64,000 bases of DNA from Amycolatopsis granulosa (GTDB taxonomy: Bacteria; Actinomycetota; Actinomycetes; Mycobacteriales; Pseudonocardiaceae), in contig NZ_JAANOV010000001.1 in NCBI RefSeq assembly GCF_011758745.1, positions 1,674,001-1,738,000 on the forward strand, read 5' to 3'. Position numbers and translations under genes: made by a program. This document shows, piece by piece, positions 1 to 9,670 of the stretch. Under the pieces are notes generated by a model that saw nothing but the letters and a program-made list of their open reading frames with translations, was not told where the DNA came from and searched no databases. The first letter of the stretch is position 1. The number at the start of each line of letters is the position of its first letter.

Positions 1-1
1 T

Positions 2-109
2 GTGGACGATCTCGTGGACACGGGCTGGACCATGACGCTGGCTGCCCGGCTGCTGCGTCAGGCCGGTGCACCAGCGGTGCTGCCCTTCGCCCTGGCGAGT
101 ACGAACTAA
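2..109 (+). CDS. RecQ-family helicase, C-terminal fragment
   Basis: Only the last 35 codons lie in the window; the reading frame is open from base 2 and ends with TAA. The visible peptide begins VDDLVDTGWTMTLAARLL and ends in PFALAST plus Asn. The VDD-VDTGWT signature is the phosphoribosyltransferase-like loop found at the C-terminus of actinobacterial RecQ-type ATP-dependent DNA helicases, which carry a PRTase-like domain after the helicase core. A stand-alone phosphoribosyltransferase is the main alternative, because the helicase domains lie upstream of the window. No downstream gene is close, so this is probably the end of a transcription unit. Confidence 0.6.
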   Translation: MDDLVDTGWTMTLAARLLRQAGAPAVLPFALASTN

Positions 110-284
110 GGGGATCTATCGGCTGATGATGACGTTCGGCGCTGCGCAAGGTGGGAGGAACGGGGTGATGGATCGGTAGGAGGGATGCGGGCGGCGTGGC
201 TTGCACCTGACAGACGGCGGTGATGGCCGCAGCGGACCGCGGACGGGCAGGCATGGCCCCGGCGCGCCACGGCGACCCGGCAGC

Positions 285-760
285 TCAGCGGTCTCAGCAG
301 TCTCAGCGGGTGCTGCGCCTCAGCGGCGCGACGGCCCAGCGGCCCGGCGGCTCAGCGGCCCGGCGGCTCAGCGGGTGCTGCGCCTCAGCGGCGCGGCGGC
401 GCGACGGCTCAACGCCCGGCGGCTCAACGCCCGGCGGCTCAGCGGCGCGGCGGCTCAGCGGCGCAGCGGCGCGGCGGCGCGGCGGCTCCGGGCGTGGCGG
501 CTCAGGGCCCAGCGGCTCAGGGCCCGGCGCTGGCGGCCTGGCGAACCAAAGACCTGACGGTCCAACGGCGCGACGGTCCAGCGGCACGGCGGGTCAGCGC
601 ACGGCTGCCCAGCGGCACGGCAGGCCAACGTCCCGCCCGCCGGCAGCTCGGCGATCCAAAGGCCCGACGGTCCAACTGCCCGACGGTCCAACTGCCCGAC
701 GGTCCAACTGCCCGACGGTCCGGCAGGCAGCGGCACGGCAGGCCAGCAGCACGGCGGCGG
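285..760. repeat. Degenerate 15-16 bp tandem repeat tract
   Basis: Units built on the core GGCTCAGCGGC or GGTCCAACGGC recur at spacings of 15-16 bp with substitutions. Examples are GGCTCAACGCCCGGC twice in direct succession near 407-437, and GGCTCAGCGG with a 16-bp step near 346-372. A longer duplicated block beginning TCAGCGGGTGCTGCGCCTCA occurs near 303 and again near 368. The tract drifts from a CTCAGCGG-type to a GTCCAACTG-type unit along its length, which suggests repeated slippage duplication. It does not look like CRISPR, because there are no conserved unique spacers. Confidence 0.7.
663..723. repeat. Perfect 16-bp tandem repeat, 3.8 copies
   Basis: The unit CCCGACGGTCCAACTG is repeated head-to-tail at 663, 679 and 695, with a partial fourth copy from 711. 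The copies are identical, so this is the youngest part of the larger minisatellite tract. Confidence 0.85.
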
Positions 761-1142
761 CCGGCACTTCTGGACGGGTGGGGGCTCGGGCTTCGGGCCG
801 CTCGCCGGGAGTATCGGGCTCATGTCCGGGATCACGTGCTCGGTCGGGGCCGCCGAGCACGGGAGCAGGGCGGAAGCAGCACCTGCTCACCGTCGGGATC
901 AGGCCGACCGGTCCGGACCCGCTCGTGGGCTCCGCGACGGGAGGCACGAGTGGCGCCTCAGCAGGTGGACGAGCGCGAAGCAGCGCCGACACCCGGCTGC
1001 CCAACATCCCCCCGGAGTCCCGGGCAGCACCCAGGAGCCCGGGAAGACGGCCGAGCGCACCCGGTTCAGGCGAAAAGTCACCTTTCCCTTCCCGCCGCGG
1101 TATGGCATTGTCCCACTCGATCGGGTGAACGTGGAGGCGTGC

Positions 1143-2432
1143 ATGGTGGAGTCGCAGATCGGTGGCGGGGTTCGGCATCGGCTGCCGGTCCGGAAGTTGT
1201 TCGCGGCCAGCGTCGGCAACGCGCTGGAGTGGTTCGACTGGACGATCTACGCCACCTTCAGCATCTACTTCGCCACGGCGTTCTTCCCCGCGGGCAACGA
1301 CCTGCTGGCCCAGATCAACACGTTCGCGACCTACGCGCTCGCCTTCTTCTTCCGGCCCCTGGGCGGGCTGCTCCTCGGCCGGTTCGCCGACGTCCGCGGC
1401 CGCAAACCCGCCATGCTCCTCACCATCAGCCTGATGGCAGGTGGCTCCGTGGTGATCGCCATCCTGCCGACCTTCCACCAAGTCGGATGGCTCGCCCCGG
1501 TCCTGCTGCTCCTCGCCCGCGTCGCGCAGGGATTGTCCCTCGGAGGCGAGGTGTCCAACGCCTCCGCCTACCTCGGTGAGATCGCCCCGCCCAGGTGGCG
1601 CGGCCGCTACTCCTCGTTCTTCTACATCTCCACCGGCTCCGCGGTCCTGCTCGCCTCGGTGCTCGGGTTCGTGCTCGCCCGCACCATGGACAAGCCCGAC
1701 CTGAGCTCCTACGGCTGGCGCATCCCGTTCCTGCTCGGCGGCGTCCTCGGCATGATCGGGCTGTGGCTGCGGCGCAGCCTCTCCGAGACCGAGCAGTTCG
1801 AGCAGAACAAAAGCCGCGCCCAGCGCGTGCGCCGCCCGCTGCTGACGACCCTGCGCGAACACCCCAAGGCCGTCGTCCAGCTCGTCGGCATCACCATGCT
1901 GTCGACGCTGTGCTACTACACGTTCTTCAGCGCCCTCACGCCGTTCGCGGTCAAAACCCGCCACGCGAACGACGTCGACGTCTTCCTCGCCCTGTCCATC
2001 GGCACCGCGCTGTTCGTCGCGCTGCAATACCCCTACGGTGCGCTCTCCGACCGCATCGGCCGTAAACCCCAGCTGTTCGCCTGGTCCGCGGCCACGGCGA
2101 TCCTCATCGTGCCGCTGTCCACGCTCGTCAAACCCGGACTGGGCAACCTGATCGTCGTCTTCTGCGTCGGCCTCGGGCTCTACGCGGCCCTGTCCAGCCT
2201 CGCCCCCGCGATCATGAGCGAGCTGTTCCCCACCGAACTGCGCGGGCTGGGCATCGGCGCCTGGTACAACCTCACCGTCGCCCTGTTCGGCGGCACCGCA
2301 CCGCTCGTCATCAGCGCACTGTCCGCCGCCGGGGCCTCGATCCTGTTCTTCTGGTACGTCGCCGCCGGCGCGGCCATCGCGTTCCTGGTGCTGCTCACCC
2401 TGCCCGAAACCAAGGGCAGCGAACTGCGCTAA
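1143..2432 (+). CDS. MFS transporter, metabolite:H+ symporter type
   Basis: This 429-residue integral membrane protein of the major facilitator superfamily is closest in style to the metabolite:H+ symporter (MHS) group, which moves proline/betaine, alpha-ketoglutarate or shikimate. The N-terminus carries the family hallmark [18 protein letters not shown], the loop 2-3 signature [13 protein letters not shown], the helix-4/5 motif [12 protein letters not shown], and the second-half loop signature [12 protein letters not shown]. About twelve hydrophobic segments are visible. The ATG at 1143 is chosen because GGAGG lies five bases upstream at 1133-1137; the same frame is open upstream but is repeat-derived. 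The stop codon overlaps the proB stop on the other strand. The substrate is unknown. Confidence 0.85.
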   Translation: MVESQIGGGVRHRLPVRKLFAASVGNALEWFDWTIYATFSIYFATAFFPAGNDLLAQINTFATYALAFFFRPLGGLLLGRFADVRGRKPAMLLTISLMAGGSVVIAILPTFHQVGWLAPVLLLLARVAQGLSLGGEVSNASAYLGEIAPPRWRGRYSSFFYISTGSAVLLASVLGFVLARTMDKPDLSSYGWRIPFLLGGVLGMIGLWLRRSLSETEQFEQNKSRAQRVRRPLLTTLREHPKAVVQLVGITMLSTLCYYTFFSALTPFAVKTRHANDVDVFLALSIGTALFVALQYPYGALSDRIGRKPQLFAWSAATAILIVPLSTLVKPGLGNLIVVFCVGLGLYAALSSLAPAIMSELFPTELRGLGIGAWYNLTVALFGGTAPLVISALSAAGASILFFWYVAAGAAIAFLVLLTLPETKGSELR

Positions 2433-3538
2433 CGGCGGAACGGCACCAGATCGTCGGCGTGCACGACCTCCCGGCGATGCTCCTCCGGCAGCTCATGGCT
2501 CGACCGGCCGATCAGCTCCGGCAACTCCCCCGCGTCGAACGCCACCACCCCGCGCGCCACCACGCGCTGCGCCGCGTCGACCAGCTCGACGACGTCGCCG
2601 GCCTCGAAATCACCGTCCACACCGGTGATCCCGGCCGCCAGCAGGGACCGGCGCCGGCGCACCACGGCGGCCACCGCGCCGTCGTCGAGGTGCAGCCGGC
2701 CCCGCGTGCCGGCCGCGTAACCGAGCCAGAACCGGCGCGCGGACAAGCGGGACTCGGCGGCGTGGAAGGCGGTGCCGACCTCCGCGGTGGACAACGCTCG
2801 GGCAGCCTCGGACGCCGCAGCCAGCAGCACCGGGATCCCCGCCGAGGCGGCAGTGCGCGCCGCGGCCAGTTTGGACACCATGCCGCCGGTACCGAGCCCG
2901 GAGCTGGACATGCCCACCGCAATGCCCTCGACGTCCGCGGGCCCGGTCACCTCGGCGATCCGCCGCGTCGAGCCCGAGCGCGGGTCCCCGTCGTACAGGC
3001 CGTCCACATCGGACAACAGAACCAGCGCATCCGCGCCGATCAGGTGCGCCACCAGCGCCGCCAGCCGGTCGTTGTCGCCGAACTTGATCTCCTCCGTGGC
3101 CACGGTGTCGTTCTCGTTGACCACCGGCACCGCGCCCAGCGTGAGCAACCGGGAGAACGTTCGCTGCGCGTTGCGGTAATGCGCGCGCCGCACCACGTCG
3201 TCGGAGGTCAGCAGCACCTGGCCGACGGTCAGCGAATACCGCCCGAACGACTCGGCGTAGGCGTGCGCGAGCTGCAACTGACCGACGCTCGCCGCGGCCT
3301 GCTGGGTCGCGAGGTCGCGTGGCCGCTTGCCCAGGGCCAGCGGCGCCAGCCCGGCGCCGATCGCGCCCGAGGAAACCAGCACGATCTGGCTGCCCCGCGC
3401 GATCCGCGACGCGATGGCGTCGACCAGCGCGTTCAGCCGCGTCACATCGAGCCCGTCGCCGGCGGTGGTCAGTGCCGAGGAACCGACCTTGACGACCAGT
3501 CGATCCGCCGCCGCGACGGCTTCGCGGGCCACGCTCAT
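2429..3538 (-). CDS. proB: Glutamate 5-kinase
   Basis: ProB phosphorylates L-glutamate with ATP, the first step of proline biosynthesis in the cytoplasm. The 369-residue protein has an amino-acid-kinase domain beginning [12 protein letters not shown], the glycine-rich SSGAIGAGL segment, a central [18 protein letters not shown] substrate loop and [13 protein letters not shown] domain follows from about residue 280 ([10 protein letters not shown]). The length fits the two-domain family form. The ATG overlaps the obg stop codon as ATGA, so translation is probably coupled to obg. I rejected an upstream in-frame extension because it only reads the obg 3' end in the wrong frame. proA is not in the window. 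Confidence 0.95.
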   Translation of the reverse strand: MSVAREAVAAADRLVVKVGSSALTTAGDGLDVTRLNALVDAIASRIARGSQIVLVSSGAIGAGLAPLALGKRPRDLATQQAAASVGQLQLAHAYAESFGRYSLTVGQVLLTSDDVVRRAHYRNAQRTFSRLLTLGAVPVVNENDTVATEEIKFGDNDRLAALVAHLIGADALVLLSDVDGLYDGDPRSGSTRRIAEVTGPADVEGIAVGMSSSGLGTGGMVSKLAAARTAASAGIPVLLAAASEAARALSTAEVGTAFHAAESRLSARRFWLGYAAGTRGRLHLDDGAVAAVVRRRRSLLAAGITGVDGDFEAGDVVELVDAAQRVVARGVVAFDAGELPELIGRSSHELPEEHRREVVHADDLVPFRR

Positions 3539-4986
3539 TGTCCTGCCGAGTCCTCGGGCTCGTCCGGGCCGTCGCGCCGGATGCGCCGGGCCTCCTTGCG
3601 TTCCGCGGCCGAGACGCGGTTGTTCTTCTCCAGCCGCGGGTCGGTGCCCCGGCCGGTCAGGTGCGCCGCCACACCCGGCGTCGACGGCTCCCACTCGAAC
3701 GTGATGTCGCCGATCGTCACCGGGCAGCCGGGCTCGGCCCCGCGCTTGGCCAGAGCGTCCTCCACACCGAGCCGGTTGAGCCGGTCGGCGAGGTAGCCCA
3801 CGGCCTCGTCGTTGCCGAAGTCGGTCTGCCGGATCCACCGCTCGGGACGGGCGCCCCGCACGATGAAGCCGCCCGGCTCCTCGGGGTCCTCCTCGATGGT
3901 GAAGCCCGAATCGTCCACCGCGGCCGGACGCAGCACGATCCGCGTCGGCTCCGCCTCGGGCTGCGCCGCCCGGTACTTCTCGACCTCCCGGGCCAGCGCG
4001 TAGGTCAGCTCCCGCAGACCCTGCCGCGTCACGGTGGAAACCTCGAACACCGGCAGGCCGCGCGCCTCGAACTCGGGCCGCACCATCTCGGCCAGCTCGG
4101 CCGCGTCCGGCACGTCGGTCTTGTTGAGCACCACCACCCGCGGCCGCTCGTCCAGGTCGCCACCGAGCGCAGGCGTGTAGCGGGCCAGCTCGGATTCCAG
4201 GGCGTCCACGTCGGACACCGGGTCGCGGCCCGGCTCGAAGGTGGCGCAGTCGACGACGTGCACCAGCACGGCGCAGCGCTCGATGTGGCGGAGGAAGTCC
4301 AGGCCGAGCCCCTTGCCCTCGCTGGCGCCCGGGATCAGGCCGGGCACGTCGGCCATCGTGAACACGGTGTCGCCCGCGTTGACCACGCCGAGGTTCGGCA
4401 CCAGCGTGGTGAAGGGGTAGTCGGCGATCTTCGGCTTCGCCGCGGACAGCACCGAGATCAGCGACGACTTGCCGGCCGACGGGAACCCGAGCAGGCCCGC
4501 GTCGGCGACCGAACGCAGCTCCAGCACCAGGCTGCGCTGCTCACCGGGCTCGCCGAGCAGCGCGAACCCGGGCGCCTTGCGCGCCTTGGACGCCAGCGCC
4601 GCGTTGCCGAGGCCCCCGCGCCCGCCCTGCGCGGCGACGAACGTCGTGCCCGGGCCGACCAGGTCCGCCAGGACCTCACCGTCCTCGGACAGCACGACGG
4701 TGCCGTCGGGCACCTTCAGCTCCAGGGTCTCGCCCGCCGCGCCGGCGCGGTTGCTGCCCTGGCCCTGGCGGCCGTTGGTGGCCTTGGCGTGCGGGTGGAA
4801 GTGGAAGTCGAGCAGCGTGTGCACGTTCGGGTCGACGACCAGGAGCACATCGCCGCCGTTGCCGCCGTTGCCCCCGTCGGGACCGCCGAGCGGCTTGAAC
4901 TTCTCGCGGTGGATCGAGGCACAGCCGTGCCCGCCGTCGCCCGCGGCGACGTGGATCACCGCGCGGTCAACGAACCGGGACGCCAT
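3535..4986 (-). CDS. obg: Obg/CgtA GTPase
   Basis: This essential ribosome-associated GTPase is involved in 50S maturation and stress responses. The 483-residue protein has the glycine-rich Obg fold at the N-terminus ([19 protein letters not shown], then [12 protein letters not shown]). The G domain shows G1 [10 protein letters not shown]3 [10 protein letters not shown] and G4 NKTD. A C-terminal OCT domain lies near [20 protein letters not shown], followed by a charged tail. The start at 4986 gives the canonical MASRF N-terminus; an upstream ATG in frame at 5040 would add 18 residues that fall in the terminator-like stem. It is followed by proB with a 4-base overlap and preceded by rpmA, the usual order. 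Confidence 0.97.
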   Translation of the reverse strand: MASRFVDRAVIHVAAGDGGHGCASIHREKFKPLGGPDGGNGGNGGDVLLVVDPNVHTLLDFHFHPHAKATNGRQGQGSNRAGAAGETLELKVPDGTVVLSEDGEVLADLVGPGTTFVAAQGGRGGLGNAALASKARKAPGFALLGEPGEQRSLVLELRSVADAGLLGFPSAGKSSLISVLSAAKPKIADYPFTTLVPNLGVVNAGDTVFTMADVPGLIPGASEGKGLGLDFLRHIERCAVLVHVVDCATFEPGRDPVSDVDALESELARYTPALGGDLDERPRVVVLNKTDVPDAAELAEMVRPEFEARGLPVFEVSTVTRQGLRELTYALAREVEKYRAAQPEAEPTRIVLRPAAVDDSGFTIEEDPEEPGGFIVRGARPERWIRQTDFGNDEAVGYLADRLNRLGVEDALAKRGAEPGCPVTIGDITFEWEPSTPGVAAHLTGRGTDPRLEKNNRVSAAERKEARRIRRDGPDEPEDSAGQ

Positions 4987-5040
4987 CGTGAAGCCTCTTC
5001 TCGTTCTTCGAATGGGATGTTCAGCCACCCTCAGCAACAA

Positions 5041-5073
5041 GGGGCGGGACCGGATCTGTTCCGGGCCCGCCCC
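5041..5073 (-). terminator. Stem-loop between rpmA and obg
   Basis: GGGGCGGG (5041-5048) pairs with CCCGCCCC (5066-5073), and inside it CCGG (5050-5053) pairs with CCGG (5061-5064). On the minus strand the stem is followed by TTGTTG. It lies 34 bases after the rpmA stop and could act as a partial terminator that lowers obg-proB expression relative to the ribosomal proteins. Confidence 0.6.
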
Positions 5074-5106
5074 TCGCTGAAGGTGCTGGGTTGTCTAGCC
5101 GGACCC

Positions 5107-5364
5107 TCAGGCCTCGGCCGGGACGATGTTGACCGTCTTGCGGCCACGCTTCGAGCCGAACTCCACGGTGCCCGCCGACAGGGCGAACAGCGTGTCGTCG
5201 CCGCCGCGGCCGACGTTCAGGCCGGGGTGGAACTTGGTGCCGCGCTGGCGGACCAGGATCTCACCGGCGTTCACGAGCTGACCACCGTAGCGCTTGACGC
5301 CGAGGTACTGGGGGTTGGAGTCGCGCCCGTTGCGGGAGCTGGACGCACCCTTCTTGTGTGCCAT
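5107..5364 (-). CDS. rpmA: 50S ribosomal protein L27
   Basis: L27 lies near the peptidyl-transferase centre of the large subunit. The 85-residue product starts [16 protein letters not shown] and contains [11 protein letters not shown] and the [10 protein letters not shown] segment typical of the family. The length is normal. It begins directly with MAHKKG, so there is no N-terminal extension of the kind cleaved in Firmicutes. The gene starts 15 bases after the rplU stop, and the two are surely cotranscribed. Confidence 0.98.
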   Translation of the reverse strand: MAHKKGASSSRNGRDSNPQYLGVKRYGGQLVNAGEILVRQRGTKFHPGLNVGRGGDDTLFALSAGTVEFGSKRGRKTVNIVPAEA

Positions 5365-5379
5365 GGCTCCTGCAGCTCC

Positions 5380-5694
5380 TTACTTCGTGATTCCGGTGAC
5401 CTCGACGCGGGTCAGCTGCTGACGGTGACCCTGCCGCTTGTGGTACCCGGTCTTGTTCTTGAACTTGTGGATGCGGATCTTGGGACCCTTGGTCTGCTCG
5501 ACGACCTTGCCGGTGACCGAGATCTTCGCGAGCGCTTCGGCATCCGCCGTGACATCGCTGCCGTCGACGTACAGCACGGCGGGGAAAGAGTGCTCGGTGC
5601 CCGGCTTGCCCTCGAGCTTCTCGACCTCGACGACGTCGCCGACGGCCACCTTGTACTGCTTGCCGCCGGTCTTGACGATCGCGTACGCCGACAC
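5380..5694 (-). CDS. rplU: 50S ribosomal protein L21
   Basis: L21 binds 23S rRNA in the large subunit. The 104-residue product has the family N-terminus [17 protein letters not shown] and ends near [12 protein letters not shown] with the basic [13 protein letters not shown] segment. The start is a GTG at 5694 preceded by AGGAG (minus strand), which fixes the N-terminus as M(V)SAYAIVK. It is the first gene of the rplU-rpmA-obg-proB run. The upstream 150 bases contain two hairpins that end rne, so rplU probably has its own promoter. Confidence 0.98.
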   Translation of the reverse strand: MSAYAIVKTGGKQYKVAVGDVVEVEKLEGKPGTEHSFPAVLYVDGSDVTADAEALAKISVTGKVVEQTKGPKIRIHKFKNKTGYHKRQGHRQQLTRVEVTGITK

Positions 5695-5772
5695 GGAAGT
5701 CTCCTGCTAACTCGACAATGGGTGAGGGCTTGCGCCACGTCCCGCGGGATGCGGTCCAGTGATCGCGCCATA

Positions 5773-5790
5773 GCCCGTCCGGGGACGGGC
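5773..5790 (-). terminator. Compact hairpin between rne and rplU
   Basis: GCCCGTCC (5773-5780) and GGACGGGC (5783-5790) form an 8-bp stem with a two-base gap. It is the second of two stems downstream of the rne stop. There is no U-tract, as is common in actinobacteria. Confidence 0.45.
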
Positions 5791-5810
5791 CGTCTTACAG
5801 GTTACGTGAC

Positions 5811-5836
5811 GCCCCGGCGCCTGCCGACACCGGGGC
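5811..5836 (-). terminator. Stem-loop after rne
   Basis: GCCCCGG (5811-5817) pairs with CCGGGGC (5830-5836), 14 bases beyond the rne stop codon on the minus strand. Together with the hairpin at 5773-5790 it probably ends rne transcription. Confidence 0.5.
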
Positions 5837-5849
5837 TCACGAAGGTGGA

Positions 5850-8800
5850 TCAGCTCTGCTCCGAGGCGTGCACCGGCGGACCGGCCGGGCGGGACGCCGC
5901 GCGACGCGGGCGCCGGCGGGCCGTCCGGGTGGCCGGCGTGGGCACGCTGACGTCCGCAGCGGACTGTTCCTGGGCCGCCTCGGCGGGGGTCTCCGCGGCT
6001 TCCGCCGGCTCGTCCGTCACGGGCTTCTGCGGTGCGTCCGCCCGGCCGGCCGGACCGGCCGTCACGGGCACCTGCGCAGCCGGCGACGGCTCGCTGGGCT
6101 CCGGCGGCGCGGCCGGCCTGCGGGCCACGCGGCGGGCCCGGGAGCTCACCGGGCGCTCCGAACGCTCCGGCCCGGCCTGCTCCGGTTCGGCCTGCTCCGG
6201 TTCGGCTGCCGCCGCGGACCGGGCAGTGGCGGGCGTCTCCGCCGCCGCGGAGGGACCGGAAGCGTCAGCTGACGCATCGGCCTCGCCGGTGGCGGCCTCG
6301 ACCGCCGCGCCGGGCCTGGCCGGGGCATCGGCAGACGGAATCCGGCGAGCGGACGCCGGAGCCTCGGTGGCCTTCTCGTCCGGGGCCGGGGTGTCCACGG
6401 ACCGCGCCGTCCCGGAGTGGTCCACGGCGACGTCCCCGGACCCTGCCTCGTCGGGACCCGCCGAGATCGTCCCGGCCCTGCCGCGCCGGGCAGCGGACCG
6501 CTCACCGGCCTTCGCCCCGCCCCGGGTCCGGCCGGGCTTCTCCCCGCGCTCCGCGCCGTGCGCGGCACCGCCGTCGGCCGGCTTGTCACCCTCGGTTTTC
6601 GTCGAGGCGATCTTCGCGGCCTTCGCCATCGCCTCGACCGCCGACAACGTGCTCTCACGCTGCACCGGCGAGGGCTCCGGGCTCTTCGGCTCCGCCTGCG
6701 GCTCCTCGGCCTTGCCCCGGCCGCGGGACCGGCGCGAACCACCACCGCCGCCACCGCCGCCGTGCTGGTGCCCGCCGTTGCCGCCGTTACCCGACTTGAC
6801 CGGTTCGGTCGACACGACGACCCCGCGGCCCTTGCAGTGCTCGCACGTGGTGGAGAACGCCTCGAGCAGACCGGTGCCGATCTTCTTGCGGGTCATCTGC
6901 ACCAGGCCCAGCGAGGTGACCTCGGCGACCTGGTGCCGGGTGCGGTCCCGGCCGAGGCACTCCGTCAGCCGCTTGAGCACCAGTTCGCGGTTGGACTCCA
7001 GCACCATGTCGATGAAGTCGATCACGATGATGCCGCCGATGTCGCGCAGCCGCAGCTGGCGCACGATCTCCTCGGCCGACTCCAGGTTGTTGCGGGTGAC
7101 CGTCTCCTCGAGGTTGCCACCCGACCCGGTGAACTTGCCGGTGTTGACGTCGATCACCGTCATCGCCTCGGTGCGGTCGATGACGAGGTAACCGCCGGAG
7201 GGCAGCCAGACCTTGCGGTCCAGCGCCTTGGTCAGCTGCTCGTCGATGCGGTGGTCGGCGAGGACGTCACCGGTGCCGACGTAGCGCTTGACCCGCGACG
7301 TGAGGTCGGGAGCGACGTGGTCTACGTAGGCGCGGATGGTCTCCCAGGCCGTGTCGCCCTGGACCTCGAGCGAGACGAAGTCCTCGGTGAACAGGTCGCG
7401 AACGACCTTGACCAGCAGGTCCGGCTCCTCGTAGAGCATGACCGGGGCGGACGACTTCTTGCTGCCGGACGCCGCGTCGGCCTTCTCCTTGACGACCTCC
7501 CACTGCGCCTTCAGCCGGCGGACGTCGCGTTCCAGCTCCTCCTCGCTGATGCCCTCCGAGGCAGTGCGGATGATCACGCCGGCGTCCTCGGGGACGATCC
7601 GCTTGAGGATGTCCTTGAGCCGCCGCCGCTCGTTCTCCGGCAGCTTGCGGGAGATGCCGGTGGCGCCACCGGAGGGCATGTAGACCAGGAAGCGGCCGGG
7701 CAGCGAGATCTGGGTGGTCAGCCGGGCGCCCTTGTGCCCGACCGGGTCCTTGGTGACCTGGACCAGCACGTTGTCGCCGGTCGACAGGGCCTGCTCGATC
7801 TTGCGGGACTTGCCCTCCAGGCCGGCGGCGTCCCAGTCGACCTCGCCGGCGTAGAGCACGGCGTTGCGGCCGCGGCCGATGTCGACGAACGCGGCCTCCA
7901 TCGAGGGCAGCACGTTCTGCACGCGCCCGAGGTAGACGTTGCCGACGATCGAGCCGCTGCCCTGCGAGGTCACGAAGTGCTCGACCAGGACACCGTCCTC
8001 GAGCACCGCGATCTGGGTGTGCTCGCCGCGCTCGGCGACCACCATGGTGCGCTCCACCGACTCGCGGCGGGCGAGGAACTCGGCCTCGGACAGGATCGGC
8101 GCGCGGCGGCGGCCGGCCTCGCGGCCGTCCCGGCGGCGCTGGCGCTTGGCCTCGAGGCGGGTCGAACCGCGCACGCTGCGCACGCCGTCCGAGCTGCTGG
8201 TGCTCTTGTCCTCGGCCTTGGTCTCCCGGACGTGGACGACGGTGTTCGGCGGGTCGTCGCCGGTGGACTCGGCGGCGTCGGAGTCGGTGCCCTTGCGGCG
8301 GCGGCGGCGACGGCGGCGACGGCTCGAGCCGTCGGCCTCGTCGGTGTCGTCCGTGGACTCGCCCTCGTCCGCGGTGTCCTCGTCGTCGGCCTTGCCGGCG
8401 TCCTCGGCCGGCCGGGTCTCGCCGGATGGCCGGGAATCGGCGTCCGCAGCCTCACCGGTGTCGGTGCTGTCGGTGGCGTTCTCGTCGCCGCCCTTGCCGC
8501 GGCCACGGCCACGGCGGCCGCGGCGGCGCCGACGGCGGCCGGCGCCGTCCTCACCGTCGTCGCCGTCCTCGTCCGGACCGGCTTCCTCGACCGGGGCCGG
8601 CCGGGCGGCCGTCGCCTCGGCGGCGGTGGCCTCCGGCGGGAGGAACACCGGCGACGGCGCGGCGAACACCGGCATGTGCGGCGCGCGCTTCGGCTCCCGC
8701 ACGCGCTTCGGCTCCGGGGTGGGCTCCGGCTCGGCCGTGACCTCGGGAGTGGTCTCACGCTTGCGAGCGGTTGCCGGCGCGGCCGCGGCCGGGGCGGCCT

Positions 8801-9173
8801 GGGCGGCCGGCTCCGGGGCAGGCGTCTCGGCGACCGGCTCCGGCGCGCTCTCCGCAACCGGGCCGGGCGCGGCCGCCGTGTTCTCGGCGGGGACGACCGC
8901 CTCGGGGGCGGACGCCTCCTCGGCGGCCTGCTCGTCGGCCGGGGCGAGCGCCTCGGCAACCCGCACCGCGACCTCCCGCGGCACGCTCGACTGGGCGCTA
9001 CGTGCGGTCTCCCCCAGTTCGCTGAGCTTCGCCAGCACGACCCGGCTGTTGGAGCCGAGCAGCTTCGCCAGGGCGTGCACCCGGACGCGGGGCGGCAGTT
9101 CGCCCAGCGGGCCGGTTGCGGGTACGGCGGTGTTCCCGCCGGTGTTCTCGGCGGGTGTGTCCGCGTTCGACAT
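5850..9173 (-). CDS. rne: Ribonuclease E/G family protein
   Basis: This is the endoribonuclease that starts mRNA decay and matures rRNA. It is 1107 residues long, with the catalytic core in the middle. The N-terminal third is low-complexity: Ala/Pro/Glu-rich, then Arg-rich [16 protein letters not shown] and later RRRRRRRRRR blocks. The S1 region begins near GSIVGNVYLGRVQNVLPSM. The metal-binding DNase I-like part shows VIDVNTGKFTG and IIVIDFIDM. A Zn-link CEHCKGRG follows, and then a second disordered tail. The middle-placed core with long flanks is the actinobacterial arrangement. The start is supported by AGGAG six to seven bases upstream. A separate leader of more than 400 bases precedes it. 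Confidence 0.93.
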   Translation of the reverse strand: MSNADTPAENTGGNTAVPATGPLGELPPRVRVHALAKLLGSNSRVVLAKLSELGETARSAQSSVPREVAVRVAEALAPADEQAAEEASAPEAVVPAENTAAAPGPVAESAPEPVAETPAPEPAAQAAPAAAAPATARKRETTPEVTAEPEPTPEPKRVREPKRAPHMPVFAAPSPVFLPPEATAAEATAARPAPVEEAGPDEDGDDGEDGAGRRRRRRGRRGRGRGKGGDENATDSTDTGEAADADSRPSGETRPAEDAGKADDEDTADEGESTDDTDEADGSSRRRRRRRRRKGTDSDAAESTGDDPPNTVVHVRETKAEDKSTSSSDGVRSVRGSTRLEAKRQRRRDGREAGRRRAPILSEAEFLARRESVERTMVVAERGEHTQIAVLEDGVLVEHFVTSQGSGSIVGNVYLGRVQNVLPSMEAAFVDIGRGRNAVLYAGEVDWDAAGLEGKSRKIEQALSTGDNVLVQVTKDPVGHKGARLTTQISLPGRFLVYMPSGGATGISRKLPENERRRLKDILKRIVPEDAGVIIRTASEGISEEELERDVRRLKAQWEVVKEKADAASGSKKSSAPVMLYEEPDLLVKVVRDLFTEDFVSLEVQGDTAWETIRAYVDHVAPDLTSRVKRYVGTGDVLADHRIDEQLTKALDRKVWLPSGGYLVIDRTEAMTVIDVNTGKFTGSGGNLEETVTRNNLESAEEIVRQLRLRDIGGIIVIDFIDMVLESNRELVLKRLTECLGRDRTRHQVAEVTSLGLVQMTRKKIGTGLLEAFSTTCEHCKGRGVVVSTEPVKSGNGGNGGHQHGGGGGGGGSRRSRGRGKAEEPQAEPKSPEPSPVQRESTLSAVEAMAKAAKIASTKTEGDKPADGGAAHGAERGEKPGRTRGGAKAGERSAARRGRAGTISAGPDEAGSGDVAVDHSGTARSVDTPAPDEKATEAPASARRIPSADAPARPGAAVEAATGEADASADASGPSAAAETPATARSAAAAEPEQAEPEQAGPERSERPVSSRARRVARRPAAPPEPSEPSPAAQVPVTAGPAGRADAPQKPVTDEPAEAAETPAEAAQEQSAADVSVPTPATRTARRRPRRAASRPAGPPVHASEQS

Positions 9174-9588
9174 ACATCTCCTCCGCCCCCGGGCGCGTCC
9201 CAGCCGCTCGGGCTGGCGGACGCGGCCGCACAGGGGCCCTTCCTGTCTGGTCCGCCGGGGTGGTCACCGCCGGCGGGAATCCTGTGCCTCGTCTCACCCC
9301 GACGGCGCCGGGGTCCGGCTCCCGCCGATGGCAGGTCCACTCGGTGACGAGCCGTCCAAGCCGGCGGTTCCCGTCCGCCTGCCGCTCGTCGAGCCACCCA
9401 GGTGGGTCCTGGCGGCGACGACCTGGCGCTCTTCCAGCCTGTCTCCGGGCCACCACCCCCGACGGACCGCAGGTCGCGGGCGTATCGGCGGAAGCAGCCA
9501 ACCCGAGTATCCCACACGGTGCCTCCGGTGCGGTGTAGTCGGTGCCGACAGTGGCCTGACCACGGCCGGGCGAACTTGCGCGTCGCGC
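9174..9588. other. rne leader and intergenic region
   Basis: There is no gene between rne and the divergent subtilase. Next to the rne ribosome-binding site, GCGTCC CAGCC (9195-9205) pairs with GGCTG and GGACGC (9211-9223) to give an interrupted 11-bp stem on the transcript. A possible minus-strand -10 (GATACT, read from the reverse complement near 9506-9511) would give a leader of more than 300 bases. No convincing -35 accompanies it. Confidence 0.4.
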
Positions 9589-9618
9589 TTGTCGCTGCCG
9601 GGCGGGGTGGCTTAGCGT
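9589..9618 (+). promoter_or_regulatory. Predicted promoter of subtilase gene
   Basis: -35 TTGTCG (9589-9594), an 18-bp spacer and -10 TAGCGT (9613-9618) fit the vegetative sigma pattern TTGACN-N17/18-TANNNT. The ribosome-binding site GGAGG at 9660-9664 follows. Confidence 0.5.
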
Positions 9619-9670
9619 GCGGCAGAACGATCTCGGCTTCCGCCGCTGTTCGCCCTGTTGGAGGTCCCCG

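Larger units (their letters stand above)
110..1142. other. Long non-coding interval with repeats
   Basis: There is about 1 kb between the RecQ stop and the transporter start. All reading frames are open for long stretches only because the DNA is extremely GC-rich and repetitive. The translations are Arg/Gly/Pro/Ala-rich with no domain, and no frame has a plausible ribosome-binding site. The middle (about 285-760) is a repeat tract annotated separately. Bases 760-1130 are unique GC-rich sequence in which I see no gene. The last 70 bases should hold the promoter of the transporter, but no clear -35/-10 pair is visible. Confidence 0.6.

Noticed and set aside
663..723. Possible CRISPR array
   Set aside because: The 16-bp units follow each other without spacers, and no cas gene is near.
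201..1128. Several long open frames in all phases of the first kilobase
   Set aside because: They translate to Arg/Ala/Gly/Pro repeats, differ in every frame, have no ribosome-binding site and come from GC-rich tandem repeats without stop codons.
3538..7191. Very long plus-strand frame opposite proB, obg, rpmA, rplU and rne
   Set aside because: It is antisense to five well-supported genes, crosses their intergenic hairpins and has no domain. The same holds for 6417-9347.
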